NCBI RefSeq assembly: GCF_019166065.1
Contig: NZ_JAHTBN010000005.1
Coordinates: 1-64,000 of the forward strand
DNA length: 64,000 nucleotides
Source: Candidimonas humi
Lineage (GTDB): Bacteria > Pseudomonadota > Gammaproteobacteria > Burkholderiales > Burkholderiaceae_B
Direction of reading: 5' to 3'
Every line of letters starts with the position of its first letter. Position 1 is the first letter of the stretch. The notes under the pieces were generated by a model. The model was given only the letters and a program-made list of their open reading frames with translations. It was not told the DNA's origin and did not search any database. Below are positions 39,571 to 48,112 of the stretch, piece by piece. The position numbers were made by a program, and so were the translations under genes.

Positions 39571-41196
39571 ATGGAACTCTTCGACTGGACCAACCCCTAC
39601 CCGACGACGCGTACGCCGGTTTTCGCCCGCAATGTGGTGTCGACTTCTCATCCGTTGGCCGCGCAGGCGGGCATGCGCATGCTGCTGCGCGGCGGCAACG
39701 CGGTGGACGCGGCGCTCGCGGCGGCCGCCACCATCGTGCTGGTCGAGCCCGTGTCCTGCGGCATCGGCGGGGACTGCTTCGCCATTTTGTGGGACGGCAA
39801 GAAGCTGCACGGGCTGAATTCCTCCGGCACGGCGCCGGCGGCCTGGAATGTCGAATACTACAAGCGCAAATACGGCGTCGACGGCAATGGCCTGGCGATC
39901 CAGCCCAAGCGCGGCTGGGACACGGTCACTGTTCCCGGCGTGGTGGCGGGCTGGGCGGCGCTGCACGACAAATTCGGCAAGCTGCCCTTCGAGGAATTGT
40001 TCGAGCCGGCCATCGAGATCGCCGAGCGCGGCTATGCCGTGCCGCCCATCGTGGCGGGCAAGTGGGCCACCGCGGCCGAAGAACTGCACAGCCAGCCCGG
40101 CTATGCCCAGACCTTCATGCCCAATGGCCGTGCGCCGCGTATCGGCGAGTTGTTCCGCATGCCCGGCGCGGCCTATACCTTGCGGCGCATCGCGCAAAGC
40201 CGCGGCCGCGATTTCTACGAGGGCGAGCTGGCTGAGAAGATCGTGGCGTTCAGCCGCGAGACCGGCGGCTCGTTCACGCTGGACGATTTGCGCGGCTACA
40301 GTCCCGAGTGGGTCGAGCCCATAGCCAAGAATTACCGCGGCTACACGGTGCATGAAATCCCGCCCAACGGGCAGGGGATCGCCGCCCTGATGGCCCTGGG
40401 CATGGTAGAGCACTTCGACCTGCGCAACATGCCGGTCGATTCGGTGGTTTCGCAGCATGTGCAGATCGAGGCCATGAAACTGGCCTTCGCCGATCTGTAC
40501 CGCTACGTGTCGGACCCGCGCAGCATGGAAGTCACGCCGGCCCAGATGCTGGACGACGCCTATCTGCAAAGCCGCGCCAAGCTGATCCGCCTGGATCGCG
40601 CCGGCGATTTCCAGGCCGGCCGGCCCCATTCGGGCGGCACAATATATTTGTCGGCGGCCGACGAGCACGGCATGATGATCTCTTTCATACAGTCCAACTA
40701 CATGGGGTTCGGCTCCGGCGTGGTGGTGCCCGATACCGGCATCAGCCTGCAAAACCGCGGCGTGGGCTTTTCCATGGACCCGGCCTCTCCCAATGTGGTC
40801 GGGGCCGGCAAGCGCCCGTTCCACACCATCATTCCGGGCTTCCTCACGCGCGACGGCCGTCCCGTCATGAGCTTCGGCGTCATGGGCGGCGACATCCAGC
40901 CGCAGGGCCACCTGCAGACCCTGGTGCGCATGCTCGACTACCACCAGCAGCCGCAAGCCGCCTGCGACGCGCCGCGCTGGAAGGTCAACCGCGACTTCAC
41001 GCTCGACATCGAACCCAATATGAACCCCGAAACGGTGCAGGGCCTGAAAAACCTGGGCCACAAGATGAAATCGATCTACGATCCGTACATGGATTTCGGC
41101 TCCGGCCAGTTCATCTGGCGGCTGTCGGACGAGCCCGATCATGGCTACGTGGCCGCCAGCGACAGCCGGCGCGACGGGCTGGCCGCCGGCTTCTGA
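39571..41196 (+). CDS. ggt: Gamma-glutamyltransferase
   Basis: A 541-residue N-terminal nucleophile hydrolase. It hydrolyses glutathione and other gamma-glutamyl compounds or transfers the gamma-glutamyl group. Family blocks are GGNAVDAALAAAATI, VEPVSCGIGGDCF, TVTVPGVVAGW and PNGQGIAALMALG. Autoprocessing would occur before Thr357 in HSGGTIYLSAADEHG, giving large and small subunits. No signal peptide is seen, so it is probably cytosolic, unlike the periplasmic E. coli enzyme. That fits its place in front of a GsiABCD-like importer: peptide imported, then cleaved inside. Confidence 0.92.
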   Translation: MELFDWTNPYPTTRTPVFARNVVSTSHPLAAQAGMRMLLRGGNAVDAALAAAATIVLVEPVSCGIGGDCFAILWDGKKLHGLNSSGTAPAAWNVEYYKRKYGVDGNGLAIQPKRGWDTVTVPGVVAGWAALHDKFGKLPFEELFEPAIEIAERGYAVPPIVAGKWATAAEELHSQPGYAQTFMPNGRAPRIGELFRMPGAAYTLRRIAQSRGRDFYEGELAEKIVAFSRETGGSFTLDDLRGYSPEWVEPIAKNYRGYTVHEIPPNGQGIAALMALGMVEHFDLRNMPVDSVVSQHVQIEAMKLAFADLYRYVSDPRSMEVTPAQMLDDAYLQSRAKLIRLDRAGDFQAGRPHSGGTIYLSAADEHGMMISFIQSNYMGFGSGVVVPDTGISLQNRGVGFSMDPASPNVVGAGKRPFHTIIPGFLTRDGRPVMSFGVMGGDIQPQGHLQTLVRMLDYHQQPQAACDAPRWKVNRDFTLDIEPNMNPETVQGLKNLGHKMKSIYDPYMDFGSGQFIWRLSDEPDHGYVAASDSRRDGLAAGF

Positions 41197-41352
41197 CGGC
41201 GGGCCGGCTGGCACTCCGGGTTGATGGTTCGTGCGACAAATCCTCGACCCGGGCATGAAGGCCCGCCGCGGCAAAAAGCGGACCTTTTTCTTATCTGCTT
41301 GGTTTGAACAGGCCCAGGAGGCCGCGAAAATAATACTGGAGGAGACTACGCT

Positions 41353-42861
41353 ATGAAGAAGATCGTTCTGGGTGTGCTGCTGGGCGCGGCGAGCGCCTGC
41401 AGTGTTGCGCAGACCCTGCGCATCGGCCTGCAGGAAGACCCCGACACACTCGATCCGGCGCGCGCACGCACATACGTGTCGCGCATCGTGTTCACTTCGT
41501 TGTGCGACAAGCTGGTCGACATCGACGCCAAGCTGCAGTTCGTTCCGCAACTGGCGAAGTCGTGGTCCTGGAGCCCCGACAACAAGACCCTCACAATGAA
41601 GCTGCGCGACGATGTGCTGTTTCATGACGGCTCGCACTTCGACGCCGCCGCGGCCAAGGCCAATCTCGATCGCGACATGACGCTCAAGGGCAGCCAGCGC
41701 CGCTCCGAATTGGCGTCCATCGCGGAGGTCGATGCGCCCGATCCCACTACGCTGGTCATCAAGGTCAAGCAGCCCGATGCGACCCTGCTGGCGCAACTGT
41801 CGGACCGCGCCGGCATGATGATTTCGCCCAAGAGTTTCGGCAATGCCGAAGACGCCGGCGCGGTTGCCCGCCATCCGGTGTGTTCCGGCCCCTATGAATT
41901 CGTGAAGCGGGTGCAGAACGACCGCATCGTGCTCAAGAAGTTCGACAAATACTACGACGCCAAGGATTTCCACTTCGACCAGGTGGTGTTCCTGCCGATT
42001 CCCGACACCACGGTGCGTCTGCAGAACCTGCGCTCGGGCGGGATCGACATTCTCGAGCGCCTCAATCCGTCGGACATCAAGACGGTCAAGAGCGATCCCA
42101 GCCTGGCGTTCAAGCCGGTGACGGGCCTGGGCTTCCAGCAATTCATGTTCAACGTCGGCAATGGCCCCAAGGCCAAGACCAACCCGTTTGCCAACAAGCT
42201 GGTGCGCCAGGCTTTCCAACTGACCATAGATCGCGACGCCATCAACCAGGTCATAGGCGACGGCACTTTCACGCCGGCGCAGCAGCCGTTCCCGCTGGCC
42301 AGTCCCTATCACAGCGACAAATTCCCTATCGTCAAGCCCGACATCGCCAAGGCCAAGGCCTTGCTCAAGCAGGCCGGCATGCCGGTGGTCAAGGCCGAAC
42401 TCGATTTCGGCAACAACACGATCACGTCCTCGACCGCGGAAATGGTGCAGGCCATGGCCGCCCAGGCGGGCTTTCAGTTGAGCCTGCGCCCCACCGAATA
42501 CGCAGCCATGCTGGCCGAGGATTCCAAGGGCAATTTCCAGATCGACTTGCGCGGCTGGTCGGGGCGGGTGGACCCCGACGGCAACATCTTCAATTTCGTC
42601 ACCTGCAAGGGGGCCTTGAACGACGGCAAGTACTGCAATCCCGAGGTCGACAAGCTCTTGAAGGAAGCCCGCACAGTACCCGACGTGGCCGGCCGCAAGG
42701 CCATCTACGACAAGGCGCAGGCCATCCTGCAGGACGAGCTGCCCAGCCTGTACATTTATTACATGCCCTGGCCTTTCGCTACACGCAAGCAGGTGCAGGG
42801 ATTCACGCCGTATCCGGACGGCATGATCCGCTTGCGCGGCGTGACGCTGTCCAAGAGCTAG
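41353..42861 (+). CDS. gsiB: ABC peptide/glutathione-binding protein (GsiB/DppA type)
   Basis: A 502-residue periplasmic receptor of solute-binding family 5. The signal peptide (MKKIVLGVLLGAASACSVAQ) is followed by LRIGLQEDPDTLDPARA, LVDIDAKLQFVPQLAKSW and the typical LRDDVLFHDGSHFDA segment. GGAGGAGA lies a few bases upstream of the ATG. It is the first gene of the importer. A perfect 36-bp palindrome follows the gene, separating it from the permease genes. Assignment to glutathione is inferred from the adjacent ggt and the fused ATPase; other oligopeptides are possible. Confidence 0.87.
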   Translation: MKKIVLGVLLGAASACSVAQTLRIGLQEDPDTLDPARARTYVSRIVFTSLCDKLVDIDAKLQFVPQLAKSWSWSPDNKTLTMKLRDDVLFHDGSHFDAAAAKANLDRDMTLKGSQRRSELASIAEVDAPDPTTLVIKVKQPDATLLAQLSDRAGMMISPKSFGNAEDAGAVARHPVCSGPYEFVKRVQNDRIVLKKFDKYYDAKDFHFDQVVFLPIPDTTVRLQNLRSGGIDILERLNPSDIKTVKSDPSLAFKPVTGLGFQQFMFNVGNGPKAKTNPFANKLVRQAFQLTIDRDAINQVIGDGTFTPAQQPFPLASPYHSDKFPIVKPDIAKAKALLKQAGMPVVKAELDFGNNTITSSTAEMVQAMAAQAGFQLSLRPTEYAAMLAEDSKGNFQIDLRGWSGRVDPDGNIFNFVTCKGALNDGKYCNPEVDKLLKEARTVPDVAGRKAIYDKAQAILQDELPSLYIYYMPWPFATRKQVQGFTPYPDGMIRLRGVTLSKS

Positions 42862-42924
42862 CGTATCGTTCCAATAGCGCCCTGATCCAGGCTTGCGGAC
42901 CGAGCAAACCACAGCGCCCTTTTC

Positions 42925-42960
42925 GGCCGGCCCGTGCATGGATCCATGCGCGGGCCGGCC
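42925..42960 (+). promoter_or_regulatory. Near-perfect 36-bp palindrome between receptor and permease genes
   Basis: Arms GGCCGGCCCG and CGGGCCGGCC enclose GCATGG/CCATGC around a central AT; only one pair is mismatched. The transcript would form a very stable hairpin. This is a common way to protect receptor mRNA and lower permease expression in ABC operons. Confidence 0.65.
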
Positions 42961-43038
42961 CCGCATTCGCGCCCTCCGCCAAGGTTCGCCGCGGCATAGG
43001 CGCGGGTGGGGGCGGGGCCATGTAGCTGGAGTCCCCGG

Positions 43039-43983
43039 ATGTTCAAAATGATAGTGCGCCGCGTGATCGTGGCGATCCCTACGCTGATCCTGGTTTCCAT
43101 GATGATCTTCAGCTTGCAGAAGATCCTGCCCGGCGACCCGGTGCTGGCCATGGCCGGCGAAGAGCGCGATCCCGCGGTCCTCAATTACCTGAGGGAAAAG
43201 TACCACCTCAACGATCCGCTGCCGCAGCAATACCTGGCCTGGGTGCGCCGGGTGGCCCACGGCGACCTGGGCGTTTCGCTGCGCACCGATATCCCTGTCA
43301 CCACACTGGTGGCGCAGAAACTGCCCGTGACCATACAGCTATCGGTGATGGCCATGCTGTTCGCGATCCTGAGCGGCATACCGCTGGGCATACTGGCGGC
43401 CGTCAAGAAGGGCACGCGTACGGAGTTCGGCGCCAATCTGCTTGCCTTGTCGGGGATGTCGATACCGAATTTCTGGCTCGGCATCCTGCTCATCATGCTG
43501 GTGTCGGTGCACTGGCGGCTGTTGCCCGCCTCGGGCTTCGTGCCGATCACGCAGGACTTCTGGCTTTCCCTCAAGACTTCGCTGATGCCCGCGCTGGTGC
43601 TGGCCGCCGTCATCAGCGCCTACCTGATGCGGCATACCCGTTCTTCCATGCTCGAGGCGCTCAGCGCCGACTACGTGCGCACCGCGCGCGCCAAGGGGGC
43701 GCCGGAATGGTCGGTGGTGCTGCGCCATGCCTTGCGCAACGCGCTGATGCCCATCGTCACCCTGGTCACCATCCTGTTCGGCGAGCTGTTGGCGGGCGCC
43801 GTGCTGACCGAGCAGATCTTCGGCATACCAGGTTTCGGCAAGCTGCTGGTGGACGCCGTATTCAACCGCGACTACGCCGTGGTGCAGGGCGTGGTGTTGT
43901 GCATCGCCACGGGCTTCATCGTGCTGACCTTGCTCGCCGATGTGCTGTACATCCTGGTCAACCCCCGCCTGAGGAACGCATGA
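43039..43983 (+). CDS. gsiC: ABC peptide/glutathione permease (GsiC/DppB type)
   Basis: A 314-residue, six-helix inner-membrane permease. The N-terminus, [28 protein letters not shown], is typical of DppB proteins. The EAA loop is in [30 protein letters not shown] (two blocks), and [24 protein letters not shown] is the C-terminal signature. GGAG eight bases upstream supports the start over in-frame upstream codons. Its stop overlaps the next gene start (ATGA). Confidence 0.92.
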   Translation: MFKMIVRRVIVAIPTLILVSMMIFSLQKILPGDPVLAMAGEERDPAVLNYLREKYHLNDPLPQQYLAWVRRVAHGDLGVSLRTDIPVTTLVAQKLPVTIQLSVMAMLFAILSGIPLGILAAVKKGTRTEFGANLLALSGMSIPNFWLGILLIMLVSVHWRLLPASGFVPITQDFWLSLKTSLMPALVLAAVISAYLMRHTRSSMLEALSADYVRTARAKGAPEWSVVLRHALRNALMPIVTLVTILFGELLAGAVLTEQIFGIPGFGKLLVDAVFNRDYAVVQGVVLCIATGFIVLTLLADVLYILVNPRLRNA

Positions 43984-44861
43984 CCGCTTCCACCGCCACC
44001 GTTCCCGCCGCGGGCGCCGCGCCGCGCCGCCGCAGCCGCGCCTGGGCCAAGTTCCGCCGCAATCGCTCCGCCATGCTGGGGGCGGCCATCGTCCTGTTCT
44101 TCGTCGTGGTGGCGGTGTGCGCGCCGCTCATCGCCGGCCAGGACCCGCTGCATGTCAGCTTCACCGCGATCCGCAAGGCGCCGTCCGCGGCGCATTGGTT
44201 CGGCACCGACGAGCTCGGCCGCGACATTTTCAGCCGCATGGTCTATGGGGCGCGCGCATCGCTATTGGCGGGCATGTGCTCGGTCCTGATCGCGCTGCTG
44301 GTCGGCGTGCCGCTGGGCCTGCTGGCGGGCTATTTCGGCGGCTTGCTCGATGGCTGCATTTCGCGCGTCACCGAGGCCTTGTTCTCGATTCCGTTCCTGA
44401 TCCTGGCCATCGCGCTGGCCGCCTTCCTGGGCCCCAGCCTCATCAATGCCATGATCGCCATCGGGGTCTCGGCCGCGCCGCTGTTCATACGGCTCGCGCG
44501 CGGCCAGGTGCTGGCGGTAAAGAACGAAGACTACGTGCAGAGCACGCGTTCGCTGGGGGCGTCCGACCGCCGCATCATCCTGCGCCATGTGCTGCCCAAC
44601 ATCATGCCGGCGCTGATCGTGCAGGCGACCATACAGATCGCCAAGGCCATCATTGCCGAGGCCAGCCTGTCGTTCCTGGGCCTGGGCCTGCAGCCGCCCG
44701 ACCCGTCCTGGGGCTCGATGCTCAACACGGCCAAGAATTTCATGACCCAGGCGCCCTGGATGTCCGTGTTTCCGGGCTGCGCGATTTTCCTGGTGGTATT
44801 CGGCTTCAATCTGCTGGGCGACGGCTTGCGCGATGCGCTGGATCCGCGCCAGGAGGGCTGA
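43980..44861 (+). CDS. gsiD: ABC peptide/glutathione permease (GsiD/DppC type)
   Basis: A 293-residue inner-membrane permease. A basic N-terminal tail ([19 protein letters not shown]) precedes the first helix. [21 protein letters not shown] is the signature of DppC-type permeases; the EAA loop is [23 protein letters not shown] in two blocks. It pairs with the preceding permease, to which it is translationally coupled, and ends two bases before the ATPase gene. Confidence 0.92.
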   Translation: MTASTATVPAAGAAPRRRSRAWAKFRRNRSAMLGAAIVLFFVVVAVCAPLIAGQDPLHVSFTAIRKAPSAAHWFGTDELGRDIFSRMVYGARASLLAGMCSVLIALLVGVPLGLLAGYFGGLLDGCISRVTEALFSIPFLILAIALAAFLGPSLINAMIAIGVSAAPLFIRLARGQVLAVKNEDYVQSTRSLGASDRRIILRHVLPNIMPALIVQATIQIAKAIIAEASLSFLGLGLQPPDPSWGSMLNTAKNFMTQAPWMSVFPGCAIFLVVFGFNLLGDGLRDALDPRQEG

Positions 44862-44863
44862 CG

Positions 44864-46732
44864 ATGGCGGATATGGATGCAGGGCGCGTGGTCCAGGTCG
44901 ACGGCTTGTCGGTTTCCTTCAAGACGCCGGAACGCGAAGTCCACGCGGTGCGCGATGTGTCTTTCCATCTCGGCCGCGGCGAGACGCTGGCCATCGTCGG
45001 CGAATCGGGTTCCGGCAAATCGGTGACCACGCTGGCCTTGATGCGCCTGGTGGAGTTCGGCCGCGGACGCATCACCGGCGGCAGGCTGCTGCTGCGCCGG
45101 CGCACTGGCGAGGTGGTTGACGTGGCCGATGCGCCCGAGACCGTCATGCGCACCCTGCGCGGCGCCGACATTGCCATGATCTTCCAGGAGCCCATGACCT
45201 CGCTGAACCCCAGCTTCACCGTGGGCAATCAGATTGCCGAGGCCCTGCGCCTGCACCAGGGCATGGACGCGCAAGCGGCGCGCGCCGAAACGCTGCGCCT
45301 GTTGGAAACCGTGCGCATCCCCGATGCGCGCGGCTTGCGCGATCGCTATCCGCACCAGCTCTCGGGCGGCATGCGCCAGCGCATCATGATCGCCATGGCG
45401 CTGTCGTGCCGGCCGCAGGTGCTGGTCGCCGACGAACCGACCACGGCGCTGGACGTCACCATCCAGGCGCAGATCCTGCAACTGATCCGCGAACTGCAGC
45501 GCGACATGGACATGGGGGTGATCTTCATCACCCACGACATGGGCGTGGTGGCCGAGGTGGCCGACCGCGTCATGGTGATGTACCGCGGCGAAAAGGTGGA
45601 AGAGGGCGATTCCGCGCCGGTGTTCGGGCGGCCGCGGCACTGGTATACCCGCGCGCTGTTGTCCGCGGTGCCCAGGCTGGGCTCCATGAAGGGCCTGGAC
45701 CAGCCCGCGCCCTTCGAGCTGCTGGACGAGCGGACCGCGGATATCGCGGCTGCGGAGACCGCGGCTACGGAGACCATGGCCGCGACGGCGCGCTACGAGC
45801 AGCCGCCGGTGCTGCAGGTACAGGGCCTGACCACGCGCTTCGACATAGCCGGCGGCCTGTTCGGCCGGGTGACGCGGCGCGTGCACGCGGTAGAGCAGGT
45901 CAGCTTCGACCTGTACGCCGGTGAAACATTGGCCCTGGTGGGCGAATCCGGTTGCGGCAAGACCACCACCGGCCGCTCGCTGGCGCGCCTGGAGATGCCG
46001 CGAGCGGGCAAGATCCTGTTCGAGGGGCAGGACATAGGCCTGCTGCGCGGCGGCCGCATGCAAGCCTTGCGGCGCAATATCCAGTTCATATTCCAGGATC
46101 CCTTTGCCTCGCTCGATCCGCGCGCCACCATCGGCTATTCCATCATGGAACCCCTGCTGATCCACGGCGTGGCGCGCGGCCGCAAGGCGCAGGAACGCGT
46201 CGAGTGGCTGATGCAGAAGTGCGGCCTGTCGGCCGACATGGCGGACCGCTACCCGCATGAATTCTCCGGCGGCCAGCGGCAGCGCGTCTGCATCGCCCGC
46301 GCGCTGGCCCTGAATCCGCGCATCATCATCGCCGACGAATCGGTCTCGGCCCTGGACGTGTCCATACAGGCGCAGATCGTCAATTTGCTGCTCGACCTGC
46401 AGCGCGAGCTGGGCCTGTCGATTCTCTTCATCTCGCACGACATGGCGGTGGTCGAACGCATCAGCCACCGCGTCGTGGTGATGTACCTGGGGCAGGTGGT
46501 CGAGATCGGCCCCCGCCGCGCGGTTTTCGAGGATCCCCAGCATGCATACACGAAGAAGCTGATGGCCGCGGTGCCCATCGCCGACCCCGCGCGCCGTCAT
46601 CGCGCGCATTCCCTGCTGGTGGACGAAATCCCCAGCCCCGTGCGCAGCATCGGCGACGAACCCAGGATCGATCCGCTGGTGCAGGTGGCGCCAGGCCATT
46701 TCGTGGCGCGCCACCGCGTCGGGGCATACTAA
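44864..46732 (+). CDS. gsiA: Fused double ATPase of peptide/glutathione ABC importer (GsiA type)
   Basis: A 622-residue protein with two complete ABC ATPase domains. Domain 1: Walker A GESGSGKS, signature LSGGMRQR, Walker [14 protein letters not shown] linker rich in Ala/Thr/Glu (~285-315) leads to domain 2: Walker A GESGCGKT, signature FSGGQRQR, Walker [13 protein letters not shown], where Ser replaces the usual Pro after DE. The length is almost identical to E. coli GsiA. Each domain ends in an oligopeptide-transporter C-terminal region, the last with [12 protein letters not shown]. Gene order here is B-C-D-A, unlike gsiABCD of E. coli. Confidence 0.92.
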   Translation: MADMDAGRVVQVDGLSVSFKTPEREVHAVRDVSFHLGRGETLAIVGESGSGKSVTTLALMRLVEFGRGRITGGRLLLRRRTGEVVDVADAPETVMRTLRGADIAMIFQEPMTSLNPSFTVGNQIAEALRLHQGMDAQAARAETLRLLETVRIPDARGLRDRYPHQLSGGMRQRIMIAMALSCRPQVLVADEPTTALDVTIQAQILQLIRELQRDMDMGVIFITHDMGVVAEVADRVMVMYRGEKVEEGDSAPVFGRPRHWYTRALLSAVPRLGSMKGLDQPAPFELLDERTADIAAAETAATETMAATARYEQPPVLQVQGLTTRFDIAGGLFGRVTRRVHAVEQVSFDLYAGETLALVGESGCGKTTTGRSLARLEMPRAGKILFEGQDIGLLRGGRMQALRRNIQFIFQDPFASLDPRATIGYSIMEPLLIHGVARGRKAQERVEWLMQKCGLSADMADRYPHEFSGGQRQRVCIARALALNPRIIIADESVSALDVSIQAQIVNLLLDLQRELGLSILFISHDMAVVERISHRVVVMYLGQVVEIGPRRAVFEDPQHAYTKKLMAAVPIADPARRHRAHSLLVDEIPSPVRSIGDEPRIDPLVQVAPGHFVARHRVGAY

Positions 46733-46794
46733 GACCCCGCGCGGCTTTCCGCAGGGGCCTGCAGTACGCAAGCTCGAGGCGCCGGCCCGCGACG

Positions 46795-46849
46795 CCTGCC
46801 ACCTGCCACCTGCCACCTGCCACCTGCCACCTGCCACCTGCCACCTGCC
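46795..46849. repeat. Heptanucleotide tandem repeat (ACCTGCC)n, nearly eight copies
   Basis: A perfect array: CCTGCC followed by seven exact ACCTGCC units. It lies between the importer operon and the TRAP transporter genes, about 40 bp upstream of the LacI-like palindrome. A perfect short-unit array of this kind is prone to slipped-strand copy-number change. The rest of 46733-47083 holds no gene, although a weak hairpin CCCGA/TCGGG (46848-46862), followed at a distance by TTATTTTT, might end the importer transcript. Confidence 0.92.
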
Positions 46850-46885
46850 CGACTTTCTCGGGATTACCCTTATTTTTCTGTCAAC

Positions 46886-46923
46886 TGTATCGGTTTAGTA
46901 TATCGATACACTAAATCGATACA
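46886..46923. promoter_or_regulatory. Large LacI-type operator upstream of TRAP genes
   Basis: TGTATCGGTTTAGT and ACTAAATCGATACA form 14-bp arms with one mismatch around ATATCGATAC. TATCGATAC-like half-sites occur three times. A LacI-family gene is encoded in the same transcription unit (50111-51205) and is the obvious ligand. A possible -10 (TAGTAT, 46896-46901) lies inside the palindrome, so binding would repress. Confidence 0.65.
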
Positions 46924-47083
46924 GCTATATGCCGCAGCCGGCTCGGCCGGATGGGCAAAGCAGCATGCCCGGCCCGGCGTTGCACGCCTGCCTGGGCCGC
47001 GCAGAAAACCGCTGGTGCGCCGGTCTTGGCTGCAGGCGTTGCCACCTGGCTATCCGGATACTCGACATTCAAGGAGACTCATC

Positions 47084-48109
47084 ATGACCGCATTGTCCCG
47101 CCGGCAATTTCTTCGTTCTTCCGCCATGCTTGCCGCAATGGCGGGCGTACCCGCGCTGGTGCGCGCCAAGGGGCCTATCGCCTTGCGCGTGGCCTCGTCG
47201 ATGCCGACCAACGACAATGCGTCCCTGCATGTCTGGTACGAGCATTTCGCGGCCAATCTCAAGGGCGCGGTGGGCGACGCCATCAAGCTGGACTACTTCC
47301 CCAACGGCCAGTTGGGCAAGGAAAGCGACGTGGTGCAGCAGGTCAAGATCGGCTCGACCGACATGATGGTCTCGGGCGCATCGATCTGGGCCACCGTGGC
47401 GCCGGAACTGGGCATGCTGGACCTGGGCTATCTGTTCACCGGCTTCGATCATGTGCACCGGGCCTTGAGCGGCCCGGCCGGGTCCAAGCTGAACGAGCTG
47501 TTGCAGCGGCATTCCGGCTGCAGCATCCTGGCCTGGGCGCCGCAGTTCGGCGGGCGCAATGTCTACACCAAGAAACCGGTGCATTCGCTGGCTGAAATCA
47601 AGGGTGTGAAGCTGCGCGTGCTGCCCGCGCCGGCATACATAGAAACCTTCAAGGCCATGGGCGCCGTGCCTACGCCCATCTCGTTCGGCGAAATCTACAT
47701 GGCGGTGCAGACGGGCGTGGTGGAAGGCCTGGAACACGATTCGGCCACCGTGCTGGCCAGCAAGTTCTACGAAGTCGTCAAATCCTGCTGGCAGACCCAG
47801 CATGCCTTCGGCCCTATGGTGGCCGTAATGGGCAAGCGCGGCCTGGCGAAGATTCCCGCCGAGCTGAAGAGCGCCTTCATGAAGGCGGCCCAGGACGCCA
47901 CCGAGCAGCAGCGTCCCATCGCCGCGCACAAAGAGCAGGCGGCCAACGAAGCGCTCAAGCAGCACGGCATGAGCTTCTATCCCATGGCGCAGACCGAGCG
48001 CGACCTGGTGCACGGCAAGTTGCAGGACACCGCATACCGTAGCTTCGCGGCCAAATATCCCGTCACTGCGCCGCTGTTCGCCGATATCGCGGCGGCCGCC
48101 AAGAGCTAA
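47084..48109 (+). CDS. dctP: TRAP transporter periplasmic receptor (DctP type)
   Basis: A 341-residue secreted receptor. The signal peptide begins MTALSRRQFLRSSAML, a twin-arginine motif (SRRQFLR), so export is probably by Tat. The mature protein has LRVASSMPTNDNASLHVWYEHFAANL, GKESDVVQQVKIGSTDMMVSG and the typical PAYIETFKAMGAVPTPISFGEIYMAVQTGVVEGLE segment in consecutive blocks, the last containing the substrate-carboxylate region. AAGGAG lies just upstream of the ATG. It delivers an organic acid to the DctQM protein encoded three bases downstream. Confidence 0.92.
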   Translation: MTALSRRQFLRSSAMLAAMAGVPALVRAKGPIALRVASSMPTNDNASLHVWYEHFAANLKGAVGDAIKLDYFPNGQLGKESDVVQQVKIGSTDMMVSGASIWATVAPELGMLDLGYLFTGFDHVHRALSGPAGSKLNELLQRHSGCSILAWAPQFGGRNVYTKKPVHSLAEIKGVKLRVLPAPAYIETFKAMGAVPTPISFGEIYMAVQTGVVEGLEHDSATVLASKFYEVVKSCWQTQHAFGPMVAVMGKRGLAKIPAELKSAFMKAAQDATEQQRPIAAHKEQAANEALKQHGMSFYPMAQTERDLVHGKLQDTAYRSFAAKYPVTAPLFADIAAAAKS

Positions 48110-48112
48110 GCC

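Noticed and set aside
41197..41352. Possible terminator between ggt and gsiB (CCGC...GCGG followed by TTTTT)
   Set aside because: The stem is only four base pairs with A-rich loop; too weak to call, and the genes appear functionally linked.
39505..43260. Very long minus-strand open frame opposite ggt and gsiB
   Set aside because: It is the antisense shadow of two well-conserved genes in GC-rich DNA; its protein has no recognisable domain.
46795..46849. Heptamer array as CRISPR or iteron-type origin
   Set aside because: Units are 7 bp and contiguous without spacers; no replication-initiator gene or DnaA boxes were seen.
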